NCBI GenBank assembly: GCA_965220045.1
Contig: OZ244803.1
Span: 124,001 to 188,000, forward strand
Length of the DNA: 64,000 nucleotides
Source of the DNA: VXOZ01 sp965220045
Lineage (GTDB): Bacteria; Chloroflexota; UBA11872; VXOZ01
Direction of reading: 5' to 3'
Under the pieces are notes generated by a model. It saw only the letters and a program-made list of their open reading frames with translations, was not told the DNA's origin and made no database searches. Positions 1 to 7,798 of this stretch are shown piece after piece. Within the stretch, counting starts at the first letter, position 1. Every line of letters starts with the position of its first letter. Both the position numbers and the translations under genes were made by a program.

Positions 1-1
1 G

Positions 2-247
2 CTTTACACGCGCTATAGCAGCCGCGACCACCTGGCCGCCACCCATGCTCCGGTACTCATCATCCACGGCAACCGCGACAGAACCGTGCCAGTGCGTCAC
101 GCCGACGACTTGCACGCCGCCGCCAACGAGCCCAAGCAGCTCTATATCGTCCGCGGCGCGGACCACAACGACGTGCATTACGCGGGAGGCGAACCCTACT
201 TGGAAGTGTTTGCGGAGTTTCTCGACCTGCCGCTGGCGCCGGCGTGA
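2..247 (+). CDS. Alpha/beta hydrolase, C-terminal fragment (5' end outside window)
   Basis: The frame starting at base 2 is open from the window edge to TGA at 245-247 and reads as the last ~81 residues of an alpha/beta-hydrolase-fold enzyme. The segment APVLIIHGNRDRTVP is the strand carrying the catalytic Asp (HGNRDRTVP), and the later GADHNDVH holds the catalytic His. These spacings are typical of serine hydrolases of the dienelactone hydrolase/prolyl oligopeptidase type. The nucleophile lies upstream, outside the window, so the substrate class cannot be named. A 28-bp palindrome 92 bp downstream may act as its transcription terminator. Confidence 0.8.
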   Translation, partial: LYTRYSSRDHLAATHAPVLIIHGNRDRTVPVRHADDLHAAANEPKQLYIVRGADHNDVHYAGGEPYLEVFAEFLDLPLAPA

Positions 248-338
248 GTGGGAAGCGGCGAACGGCTGCCTATTATTCCCCACACAACGAATAGGGCAAC
301 GAAGTCTCGGCGGCATTGTGACAGTAGAATTAATGGGT

Positions 339-366
339 GTAGGGGCACGATATATCGTGCCCCTAC
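339..366. repeat. Perfect 28-bp palindrome, repeat family R1 (copy 1)
   Basis: GTAGGGGCACGATA is followed directly by its reverse complement. Identical copies lie at 339-366 and 1184-1211, and a copy differing at its last bases lies at 35842-35869. The RNA would fold into a long hairpin with no T-tract, so this is an intergenic REP-like element or a factor-assisted terminator. Copies 1 and 2 bracket the PP-loop gene at 440-1168. Confidence 0.9.
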
Positions 367-439
367 GTTGTTGGCAAGGCGATTCTTACTGCGAATTCTT
401 GGGGCGCTCTGACTATACGTCCCTTACCGGACGTATACC

Positions 440-1168
440 CTACTCTTCCAGCAATTCCATGTCCGCGTACCAGGCGGTCACCGTGCCGCCGGTGCCGTCG
501 TGGTTGCGGCTCACCGGCCTACCGACGATTGCGCCGGGCCTTGCGGCAATGGGCCGGCTGAACATGGGCCCGGCCACGACGCAGGTGTGAAATTCGCCGT
601 TCTCGCCGAGCGGGTCCGTGCCTTCCGGCAGATCGTCAAGGAACGATTGATCGAACCAACGGCCGGCAAAGCTGCGGTCGAGCTTGGACGTCGGGCTGAC
701 CGCCGTGACAATGGCCTTGAGGCCTGAACCCAGCATGGTCTGCGCCAGCTTTGCTGTCGGCATGCCCCAGACCGGAAAGATGGCCTCGAACCCTGTGCCC
801 GCGAGTTTGGCCTCACGGTAGGCGCGAATGTCCTCCAGAAAGAGGTCGCCAAAGGCAAAGGTGCCAGCGGTCAGGTGGGGCGGTAAGCCCCGCACCATGT
901 CGAGAAAAGCGGCCATCGCCGCTTCGTATTCTTGGTTGGAGCAGGGATAGGGGATGGGAATCTCATAGAGCGGTAGCCCCAGCCGCTCGGCCTGCACGCG
1001 CAGTACCGGCACCGGCGTCGCCTGTATCGCCACGCGGTCGAAGTGCGGTGTCACGGTGGTGAAGATGCCCCGCACGTCGTACCGCTGCGGCTGTTGGCGC
1101 AGCACATGCAACGTCCAGGCGGAGTCTTTCCCCGAAGACCAGGAAACGAGCGCAGGTTTCGATGCCAT
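440..1168 (-). CDS. Dph6-like PP-loop ATP pyrophosphatase (diphthine-ammonia ligase family)
   Basis: 242 residues. The N-terminus carries the PP-loop SSGKDSAW (SGKDS at residues 12-16) of adenine-nucleotide alpha-hydrolases, and the C-terminal third has the GENGEFHT signature (188-195) of the Dph6/MJ0570 family. The archaeal and eukaryotic relatives amidate diphthine on EF2 using ATP and ammonium. Bacteria lack diphthamide, so the bacterial substrate is unknown, and only ATP-dependent amidation or adenylation can be inferred. It has no operon partner: it is a single minus-strand gene flanked on both sides by the same palindrome (339-366, 1184-1211). No clear Shine-Dalgarno sequence precedes the ATG. 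Confidence 0.88.
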   Translation of the reverse strand: MASKPALVSWSSGKDSAWTLHVLRQQPQRYDVRGIFTTVTPHFDRVAIQATPVPVLRVQAERLGLPLYEIPIPYPCSNQEYEAAMAAFLDMVRGLPPHLTAGTFAFGDLFLEDIRAYREAKLAGTGFEAIFPVWGMPTAKLAQTMLGSGLKAIVTAVSPTSKLDRSFAGRWFDQSFLDDLPEGTDPLGENGEFHTCVVAGPMFSRPIAARPGAIVGRPVSRNHDGTGGTVTAWYADMELLEE

Positions 1169-1183
1169 AGTAGATTCACAAAC

Positions 1184-1211
1184 GTAGGGGCACGATATAT
1201 CGTGCCCCTAC
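1184..1211. repeat. Perfect 28-bp palindrome, repeat family R1 (copy 2)
   Basis: Identical to the element at 339-366. It lies 15 bp upstream of the start of the PP-loop gene and 48 bp downstream of the stop of the HNH gene, so it falls in the transcript of either. Confidence 0.9.
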
Positions 1212-1259
1212 GATTCTAATTGCCTGGCCACACAGGATTGACACAGTACTTCAAGAACA

Positions 1260-2768
1260 CTACTCAGGTGCTCCCAAGAGATAGCCTACTGTGAGGCCCT
1301 TCTGCCTTACCCAATCTTTCACTGTCTTATCATTATCCATTTGAATTTGATCAACATCACTATTAGCTGGCGCGCTCCAGATCTTCCAGTCAACAAGCCT
1401 AGTCACAATATGCTCAATGCTTGCAAACTCGTCTTGAGTAAATTCACCGTATAGCGGCTTGGCTCTAACATCGACGTCGAAGATCTCAAGCCTTGCGAGG
1501 ATCGCGTCCCTAAGAATCTCTGCCCACGCCTTCATGAACCTTGCACGAATTAGCCGTTCTAGTTTGTGCTGAAGTTCATCATGCGAAGTCGCTTTTGGAT
1601 TCCATCGCTGAAGTGCCAATTCATCTAGTAAATTCATCAACCAGACCATGTTCCGCAATTCAGCACTTCGCTTATATGCATCCGTTGTCATATTGTCTTC
1701 TGTAGGCACACGGTAGAGAAGAGATGCGAATAGAGACTTCTCCAACGAATTGATGCTGATAGGCTTTTCATCGGTTGGTCGATTGACTGTTGATACAAGC
1801 CGGGCGAAGCGATTGCTACCATCTTCAAGTACGGAGTTGTATAGGAAGCTTCTGAAGCGTTTGGACACTTCTCCCTTAGTTAGATTGTCCTTAATGCGAA
1901 GATGGTCAAAGAAACCCGCCTCACTCTTGACTTGGTCGTCATCTTGGTTCTTGTAGGACTCAAAGTCTGCACCAAACTGAGCTCCTAGCTTCATAACCAT
2001 TATTGAAGAGTAGAATCGAGTTTGCGCGAATTTTTCGTGTGCATCTATATTGGTTTGGTTCAGCCGGCGCAGGTCTGGCTCTAGATAGACCTTGCATTCC
2101 AAATTCCTGTGTCCATTCCAAAGAAGTGCAGCAGCTTTGTGCTGTCCGTCAAACAGCTTTATTCTGTCACCTACAATTCTTCCCAACGACGGCTGCAGCA
2201 CTGGACGCGTTTGGAAATGTCGGAACAACTGAAAGACCTTATCAGATATAAGATAACGTGGCTGCAAGCCAATGGTCTGGTCCTGATCATCATCGCTATC
2301 GAGTATGTCGATTGGTAGGGTTGCATAAAAGTAATCCCACCTTGTAATCGGGCATTTATAGATCTTGCACTCTTGTGAAACTGTTGAGGATATGACCCTT
2401 ACCACGTCTCCATTCTTGCTTACACTAATGGACAAGCCGTAGTTGGAGATCATGCCTTCAGATCTAAGGTAGTCAAGAAGATGCCCAAGAGTTAGGCGAT
2501 CGCCTGAACTGAAGAAACTGTCCAGCTTCAGTTTGGTTCGAAAATCAAACAGCGGAAGCGTTCCTTTTTCTCGGTTGTGCTGACTGCACATAGGTGCAAT
2601 GTTGTTGATATCAGTTTGCCCACCAGTTGCAAGAGCCCGGATATGGTCAAAGTGCATCGTCTCGCTATCGGGAATTGTGTGACCTGTGGCAAAGCACTCT
2701 CGTCCATGCTGTTGAAGCACGATTTCTTTCTCATCGTGTGTTAACTGACGCCTCAGAGTTATGGCCAT
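1260..2768 (-). CDS. HNH endonuclease fused to a DGQHK (DGQHR/ParB-like) domain protein
   Basis: 502 residues, well supported by a GGAGGT ribosome binding site. The first ~75 residues form an HNH nuclease: MHFDHIRALATGG, then NNIAP, then CSQHNREKG, the usual H-N-H spacing. Around residue 210 the motif KLFDGQHKAAALL matches the DGQHR signature found in DndB-like and ParB/sulfiredoxin-fold proteins. The C-terminal ~250 residues are not recognised. The gene is visibly AT-richer than its neighbours, with many AAG, AAT and TTG codons, which suggests recent transfer. It stands alone, with no methyltransferase or dnd gene beside it. A role in DNA-modification sensing or phage defence is inferred from the domain pair and not shown. 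Confidence 0.8.
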   Translation of the reverse strand: MAITLRRQLTHDEKEIVLQQHGRECFATGHTIPDSETMHFDHIRALATGGQTDINNIAPMCSQHNREKGTLPLFDFRTKLKLDSFFSSGDRLTLGHLLDYLRSEGMISNYGLSISVSKNGDVVRVISSTVSQECKIYKCPITRWDYFYATLPIDILDSDDDQDQTIGLQPRYLISDKVFQLFRHFQTRPVLQPSLGRIVGDRIKLFDGQHKAAALLWNGHRNLECKVYLEPDLRRLNQTNIDAHEKFAQTRFYSSIMVMKLGAQFGADFESYKNQDDDQVKSEAGFFDHLRIKDNLTKGEVSKRFRSFLYNSVLEDGSNRFARLVSTVNRPTDEKPISINSLEKSLFASLLYRVPTEDNMTTDAYKRSAELRNMVWLMNLLDELALQRWNPKATSHDELQHKLERLIRARFMKAWAEILRDAILARLEIFDVDVRAKPLYGEFTQDEFASIEHIVTRLVDWKIWSAPANSDVDQIQMDNDKTVKDWVRQKGLTVGYLLGAPE

Positions 2769-2962
2769 TCAATACCTCCAATTGCACACAATTGCCTAAG
2801 GCTTAGTATGATGGATTGTCTTCAGAATAGTCCAATGACATTTTCCGGCCACGGAGTATCAACTAATCCTGGTTTCCCACTGATCTAAAAGCTTGCGCTG
2901 GAAGTGTACAGTCTAATGTTCGAAGTCGATATATTGTGGCAGATCCCATTCCAATAGACCAG

Positions 2963-2996
2963 AGCGGGGGTTTTGGCCATGGCCAAAACCCCCGCT
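2963..2996. terminator. Perfect 34-bp palindrome in the gap between HNH and molybdenum hydroxylase genes
   Basis: AGCGGGGGTTTTGGCCA is followed directly by its reverse complement. The + strand side continues TTTAAAC, a short T tail; the minus side continues CTCTGGTC. It lies 27 bp beyond the stop of the minus-strand FAD-subunit gene, so it probably terminates that operon even though the T tail is poor in that direction. A protein-binding site is the alternative. Confidence 0.6.
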
Positions 2997-3022
2997 TTAA
3001 ACTGCTTAGAATCTGCTAGGAA

Positions 3023-3895
3023 TCAACCAACCCGCGACAACGCCTCCTCTATTGCCCTTGCGGCGAATACCGTCGTCAGGTGCTCGCGGTACTCCGCCGA
3101 GGCGTGGAGGTCGTCATTGAGGTCCTCGATGTTGGCGGCTGCGCGTTTGGCGGCGCGGCGGATAACTGCCGCGTCGATGTGCTTGCCCTTGAGAATGCGC
3201 TCCGTGTTGCGCGCCCGGACGGCCGTAGGACCGGCGCCGGTCACGCCGATGCGCGCTTCCGTGCAAACGCCGTCGTCACCCACCGTAATCGCCGCCGCCA
3301 CGCCTACCACGGCATAGTGGGAAGCCTTATTCGGTAGCTTCTGGTAAGAGACGCCCGTGCCGGCCGGTAACGCCGGAATGTGGACTTCGGTCAGAATCTC
3401 GTTGGGCCGCAGCGCGGTGGTCAGCAGATCGCGGAAGAAGCGATCGATGGCGATGGTACGGCCGGAGCGGGCCGTCGCCGTGACCAGCTCGAAGTTCAGC
3501 GCCAGCGCCAAGGCGGGAAAGTCGCCCGCCGGATCGGCGTGGGCCAGACTGCCGCCAATAGTGCCTTTGTTCTGCACCTGCACGTCGCCCACTTCGCCCG
3601 CAGCATCGGCCAGCGCGGGCACGCGCTCCTGCACGAGCGCCGAATTCTTGATGTCGTGATAGGTAGACATGGCGCCTATCGCCAGGCAGCCGTCGTCCGC
3701 CTCGCCGATGAAGCGCAGTTCGGATATCCTGCCCAGGTCGATCAGGCACTGTGGCGTGCTGAGCCGCAGTTTCATGATGGGCAGCAGGCTGTGGCCGCCC
3801 GCCAGCAGTTTCGCGTCGTCGCCGTGCTGCCGCAGCAGCCGCAGGGCGTCGGCAACGGATGTCGGTGCGTAGTAATCAAACGCTTGCATGATCAT
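3023..3895 (-). CDS. Molybdenum hydroxylase FAD-binding subunit (CoxM/CutM-like)
   Basis: 290 residues, full length for the FAD subunit of xanthine dehydrogenase/CO dehydrogenase-type enzymes. The FAD-binding motifs are LLAGGHSLLPIMKLR (near residues 30-44) and TIGGSLAHADPAGDFPA (near 110), the usual AGGxS and TIGG pair. The C-terminal CoxM-type domain includes ARIGVTGAGPTAVRA. The protein passes electrons from the 2Fe-2S subunit to an acceptor. It is the last gene of a small-large-medium operon; its ATG overlaps the large-subunit stop by 4 bp (ATGA), indicating translational coupling. The S-L-M order matches form II operons rather than the M-S-L order of true CO dehydrogenase. Confidence 0.93.
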   Translation of the reverse strand: MIMQAFDYYAPTSVADALRLLRQHGDDAKLLAGGHSLLPIMKLRLSTPQCLIDLGRISELRFIGEADDGCLAIGAMSTYHDIKNSALVQERVPALADAAGEVGDVQVQNKGTIGGSLAHADPAGDFPALALALNFELVTATARSGRTIAIDRFFRDLLTTALRPNEILTEVHIPALPAGTGVSYQKLPNKASHYAVVGVAAAITVGDDGVCTEARIGVTGAGPTAVRARNTERILKGKHIDAAVIRRAAKRAAANIEDLNDDLHASAEYREHLTTVFAARAIEEALSRVG

Positions 3896-6273
3896 GAGCG
3901 GCCTCCTCTTCGTCTACGGCCATGTGTTTGCAATACCCGCCAGATGCGCTCCGCCGTCATGGGGATGTCCACGTGGGTCACGCCGAGATGCGAAAGCGCG
4001 TCCACCACCGCATTGGCAACCGTCGGCGTGGCGGAAATGGTCGCCATCTCGCCGATGCCCTTCGCGCCCAGCGGGTTCACCGGGCTCGGCGTCACGGTGC
4101 GGTCGAGCTCGAACATGGGGAATTCCTGGGCGAACGGCATGGCGTAGTCCATGAGCGAACCGGAAACAAGCTGGCCCTCGTCGTCCCAGACCGCCTGCTC
4201 CAGCAGCGCCTGGCCGATGCCTTGCGCCAGGCCGCCGTGGATTTGTCCTTCCACGAGCGTGGGGTTGATAACCGTACCGCAGTCATCAACGGAAACGTAG
4301 CGTTTCAACGAGACCTCGCCGGTGTCCCGGTCGATCTCGACTACGGCAATGTGCGCGCTGAAGGGGAACGTGAGTCCCGGCGGCTCCCAGAAGGATACCG
4401 CCTCCAAGCCGGGTTGCTCGTCTTCCGGCAGCAACTGGCCGTCGTAGGCTTCAGAACCTATCTCTGCCCACGTCACATACTGGTCCGGCATGTCCTGAAT
4501 GGAGAACAAGCCGTCTTCCAGCGTAACGAGTTGCGGGTCCAATGTGTCCTCGAGTCTGTTCTCCAGAATCGCTGTGGCGATACGCGTGGCCTTTTCCTTG
4601 ATCTGCTCGTTGGCTTTCAAAATCGCGGTGCCGCCGACCACCAGCGTGCGGCTGCCAAAGGTGCCGACGCCGCGGGCGACGATACTCGTATCGCCGTGAA
4701 TGACCTCCACGTCCTCGAAGGGCACGCCGAGATCATCGGCCACGATTTGCGCAAACGACGTCTCCTCGCCCTGGCCGTGGGGTGATGCGCCGGTGAGGAC
4801 CGTCACCTTGCCCATGGGATCGATGCGTACGGTGGCGCTCTCATATCCGCCAAGACCGCCCGTAGAGGCGGCGGGGCCGAACCCGCAGACTTCTGTCGTT
4901 ACGGTCACGCCGATGCCCATGAGCTTGCCGTCCTTGCGCGCGGTTTTTTGCTCGGCGCGCAGGTCGTCGTATCCCGCGATGTCCAGCGCTTTGTCAAGCG
5001 CCGCGTCGTAGTCGGCGGAGTCGTACACCATACCGGTGGGCGTTTCGTAGGGGAAGGAGTCTTTGGGAATGAAGTTCTTGCGCCGCACCGCCACGGGATC
5101 CTTGCCCGTGGCATCGGCGATCAAGTCCATGACCCGTTCGATGATGTATGCCGCTTCCGGCCTGCCGGCGCCGCGATAGGCGTCGTAGGGAATCTTATTG
5201 GTAAAGACGCCGATAGTGGTCCAGCCGATGTCGCGGCAACTGTAAACGCCCGGCGCCAGCGACGGCGTGAGCGTGGGTATGACGTGGGAAATCACTTGGG
5301 CGTACGCCCCTAAGTCGGCGTAGATCTTCAGCCTCATGCCCAGCAACGTGCCGTCCTTCTTGTAGGCGGCTTGCACGTATTGCGCCTGGCCCCGGCCGTG
5401 ACTGGTGGCAACGAAGTGCTCTGTGCGGTCTTCCGCCCACTTCACCGGCCGACCGACTTCCTGGGACAGGATAACGGCTATAAGGGACTCTGAGTAGGTA
5501 TTGATCTTGCAGCCAAAACCGCCGCCTACGTCGATGGCAATCACCCGCAGTTTATTTTCCGGCATGCCGAGCATCTTGGCCGCGACCATGCGCTCGATGT
5601 GGGGGTTCTGCGTCGTGACCCACAGCGTGGCGTTGCCGGTGCTGCGTTCGTAGTCCGCCACTGTCGCCCGCGGTTCCATGGGATTGGGAATGAGGCGGGG
5701 CTGCTCCATGCGAGCCTCCACCACGCCGTCGGCCTCGGCAAAGGCGCGGTCGGGATCGCCCGCCTGGTCGCTGGCCTCGTAGCAGAGGTTGGTGCCCATT
5801 TCCTCGAAGATAACGGGCGTATCGGCATCCGCCGCCGTCTCCATGTCCGTCACGACGGGCAAGGGGTCATAGTCAACTTCGATGAGATCAAGCGCGTCCC
5901 GCGCGGCTGCCCGCGAGGAGGCGACTACTGCTGCCACCGGCTCGCCGACGTAGTTGGCTTTCGTCGCCGCCATCGGCCAGCGCTCCGGATACTGCATGCC
6001 CGGCAAGATGGCAAAGAGTGGAAACGGCTCGCTGCAGCGCTCATTGATTTCCGCGCCGGTCATCACACCCAACACGTCATCGTGTGCCGCAGCCGCCGAC
6101 GTATCAATGCTGTTTATGCGCGCGTGCGCATACGGACTGCGCAGCACCGCAAAGAATGCCATGCCCGGCAGAATGACGTCGTCGGTGTACTTGCCCTCGC
6201 CGGTGATAAGACGAGGGTCCTCCTTGCGCTTCACGCGCGAACCGATCAATTTCGATACCTGGCCCGCGATCAT
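3892..6273 (-). CDS. Molybdenum hydroxylase large subunit, form II CO-dehydrogenase-like (CoxL family)
   Basis: 793 residues, full length. Near the N-terminus RVKRKEDPRLITGEGKYTDD is the family opening motif, DVGGGFGCK lies near 248-256, and the active-site loop reads AYRGAGR (365-371). That is the form II signature; form I CO dehydrogenase has AYxCSFR with the catalytic Cys. The C-terminal GAKGIGEMATI carries the conserved active-site Glu. It binds the Mo-pyranopterin cofactor and hydroxylates an unknown substrate; CO oxidation should not be assumed. A good AAAGGAG ribosome binding site precedes the ATG. It lies between the 2Fe-2S gene (227 bp upstream) and the FAD subunit (4-bp overlap). 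No cofactor-insertion genes (coxD, xdhC) are in the window. Confidence 0.94.
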   Translation of the reverse strand: MIAGQVSKLIGSRVKRKEDPRLITGEGKYTDDVILPGMAFFAVLRSPYAHARINSIDTSAAAAHDDVLGVMTGAEINERCSEPFPLFAILPGMQYPERWPMAATKANYVGEPVAAVVASSRAAARDALDLIEVDYDPLPVVTDMETAADADTPVIFEEMGTNLCYEASDQAGDPDRAFAEADGVVEARMEQPRLIPNPMEPRATVADYERSTGNATLWVTTQNPHIERMVAAKMLGMPENKLRVIAIDVGGGFGCKINTYSESLIAVILSQEVGRPVKWAEDRTEHFVATSHGRGQAQYVQAAYKKDGTLLGMRLKIYADLGAYAQVISHVIPTLTPSLAPGVYSCRDIGWTTIGVFTNKIPYDAYRGAGRPEAAYIIERVMDLIADATGKDPVAVRRKNFIPKDSFPYETPTGMVYDSADYDAALDKALDIAGYDDLRAEQKTARKDGKLMGIGVTVTTEVCGFGPAASTGGLGGYESATVRIDPMGKVTVLTGASPHGQGEETSFAQIVADDLGVPFEDVEVIHGDTSIVARGVGTFGSRTLVVGGTAILKANEQIKEKATRIATAILENRLEDTLDPQLVTLEDGLFSIQDMPDQYVTWAEIGSEAYDGQLLPEDEQPGLEAVSFWEPPGLTFPFSAHIAVVEIDRDTGEVSLKRYVSVDDCGTVINPTLVEGQIHGGLAQGIGQALLEQAVWDDEGQLVSGSLMDYAMPFAQEFPMFELDRTVTPSPVNPLGAKGIGEMATISATPTVANAVVDALSHLGVTHVDIPMTAERIWRVLQTHGRRRRGGRS

Positions 6274-6500
6274 CGCTTCGCTCCTTTACTTAACGCACCC
6301 GGCCTGCGCCGCCTGTTGATGGACTGCCTGCGTCTTGGGTTCGGTTTGTAGGACTCACCCGTACCTGAGCTGCAAATCCACAACGGCGAAGACCCCACAT
6401 TGAAAGAGTTGCTTCCCTGGTTCACCGCAGTGCCGTGCACTTTGAAATCTAGCCGCCTGCGACTCGATCCGCCGCACCGCACCACCGGCTTGCGCCACGC

Positions 6501-6971
6501 TTACTCCTGCATGCGCTGCGCGGCAAACTGCGCCGCTTTCACGATGTTCTGATAGCCCGTGCAGCGGCAGATGTTGCCGGCCAGCGAGTGGCGGATTTCG
6601 TCTTCGCTGGGAGCGGGCTGCTCGTCCAGCACCTGGTGCAGGGTCATGATGATGCCCGGCGTGCAGAATCCGCACTGCAACCCGTGCTCTTCCCAGAAGC
6701 CTTCCTGCACGGGATGCAACTCGCCGTCCTGCGCCAGGCCTTCAATCGTGGTCACTTCGCTGCCGTCCGCTTGCACGGCCAGTACCGTGCAACTCTTGAC
6801 CGCGGCGCCGTCCACGACCACCGTGCACGCGCCGCACTGGCTGGTGTCGCACCCCACGTGCGTGCCGGTGAGACCCAGGTCGTCTCGCAGGTAGTGCACC
6901 AGCAACAAGCGCGATTCGACACTGCTCGCGTGGCGTGTGCCGTTTACCGTTACCGAAATGTCATTGGGCAT
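6501..6971 (-). CDS. Molybdenum hydroxylase 2Fe-2S subunit (CoxS-like)
   Basis: 156 residues, the normal size. The plant-ferredoxin-type cluster ligands appear in GCDTSQCGAC with a further Cys downstream (KSCTV), and the second cluster is bound by CGFCTPG and CRCTGY. It carries electrons from the molybdenum centre to the FAD subunit. It is the first gene of the S-L-M operon, with a G-rich ribosome binding site just before the ATG. A candidate operator (7051-7069) lies ~80 bp upstream. Confidence 0.95.
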   Translation of the reverse strand: MPNDISVTVNGTRHASSVESRLLLVHYLRDDLGLTGTHVGCDTSQCGACTVVVDGAAVKSCTVLAVQADGSEVTTIEGLAQDGELHPVQEGFWEEHGLQCGFCTPGIIMTLHQVLDEQPAPSEDEIRHSLAGNICRCTGYQNIVKAAQFAAQRMQE

Positions 6972-7050
6972 ACTGTTACCCCCCTAGGCAAAGCGTGTCT
7001 GCCTGCGCCGATCTCGTCCAAGACGCAGACTTCGTCCAGGACGCAAAATA

Positions 7051-7069
7051 CTTGGTCTAGTATACCAAG
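7051..7069. promoter_or_regulatory. Candidate operator/promoter of the molybdenum hydroxylase operon
   Basis: CTTGGT-(7 bp)-ACCAAG, a 6-bp-arm dyad with TATACT readable inside it on the minus strand as a -10 element. The dyad is GntR-operator-like in shape and sits 80 bp upstream of the first gene, where it could place a repressor over the promoter. No regulator gene is adjacent. The rest of 6972-7351 shows no coding signal. Confidence 0.4.
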
Positions 7070-7351
7070 TGCACTTCAATAACACACGAGTCTTTCACCA
7101 AGTAGGCGGCAATCGTCTGCAGTGGGGTGAGAGTCCGGATGCCGGGCATCTCGTGGCGTGGCGTGAATGCGGCGGATGGCGGCCATTTACACGGCACCTG
7201 ACCGAGCAGAGTTCAAGTTCACCCCGTGAAATGACAAGGCGGCGTGGATCACGAAGAGGATGCGGGGACTGAATGATTCTGAACTCGCTGGGCAGGCATA
7301 GGGTCCCGGCGTCAACCAGTTAACGGAAGAGTGTCCGGACAGCGCACAGTC

Positions 7352-7660
7352 CTAGAGCGGATGCGCTATCTGCGGTCTCGCAAGGCCAAGCCGCTCAACC
7401 GTAGGCATAGCCTCTGCGAGCTTGTGGAGCAGCCCCCGGTAGTGGGTCTGCTGCGTAGAATTCATTTGATAGGAGCGGAAGGCGCGGTCCAAGCTCTCCA
7501 TGCGAGTCACCGACTCATCCCATTCGAGGAGGAACGCAGCCTGATGGTCATCAAGCATGTGCGGCCATTCTTCTTCAATAGCCAGAAGATTGTCAATCTC
7601 GGCTGCAATTGCGCTCAGCTTGAGATCGATTCGCTCATTTACCGTGGCCTGCGCAGCCAT
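7352..7660 (-). CDS. Small hypothetical protein, helical
   Basis: 102 residues, not recognised. The AGGAGAG just before the ATG is a strong ribosome binding site, which favours a real gene. The composition is acidic to neutral, rich in Leu, Ala, Glu and Arg, with no Cys, no signal peptide and no membrane segment. It probably forms a helical bundle. Stand-alone minus-strand gene. Confidence 0.6.
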   Translation of the reverse strand: MAAQATVNERIDLKLSAIAAEIDNLLAIEEEWPHMLDDHQAAFLLEWDESVTRMESLDRAFRSYQMNSTQQTHYRGLLHKLAEAMPTVERLGLARPQIAHPL

Positions 7661-7798
7661 TGTTTCTCTCTCCTACCGGGCCGATCTAAGTAGCCTAGAC
7701 CTTCTTCAAGCTGGAAGGCGGTAGTAGCGTTCCCGGTTGACACGCGATATTCAACTACTAGTAGTGCGGAATCCAGTCCGAAGCGGCCTGCAATTCCT

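Noticed and set aside
3892..6273. True CO dehydrogenase large subunit
   Set aside because: The active-site loop is AYRGAGR, form II, without the catalytic Cys of form I.
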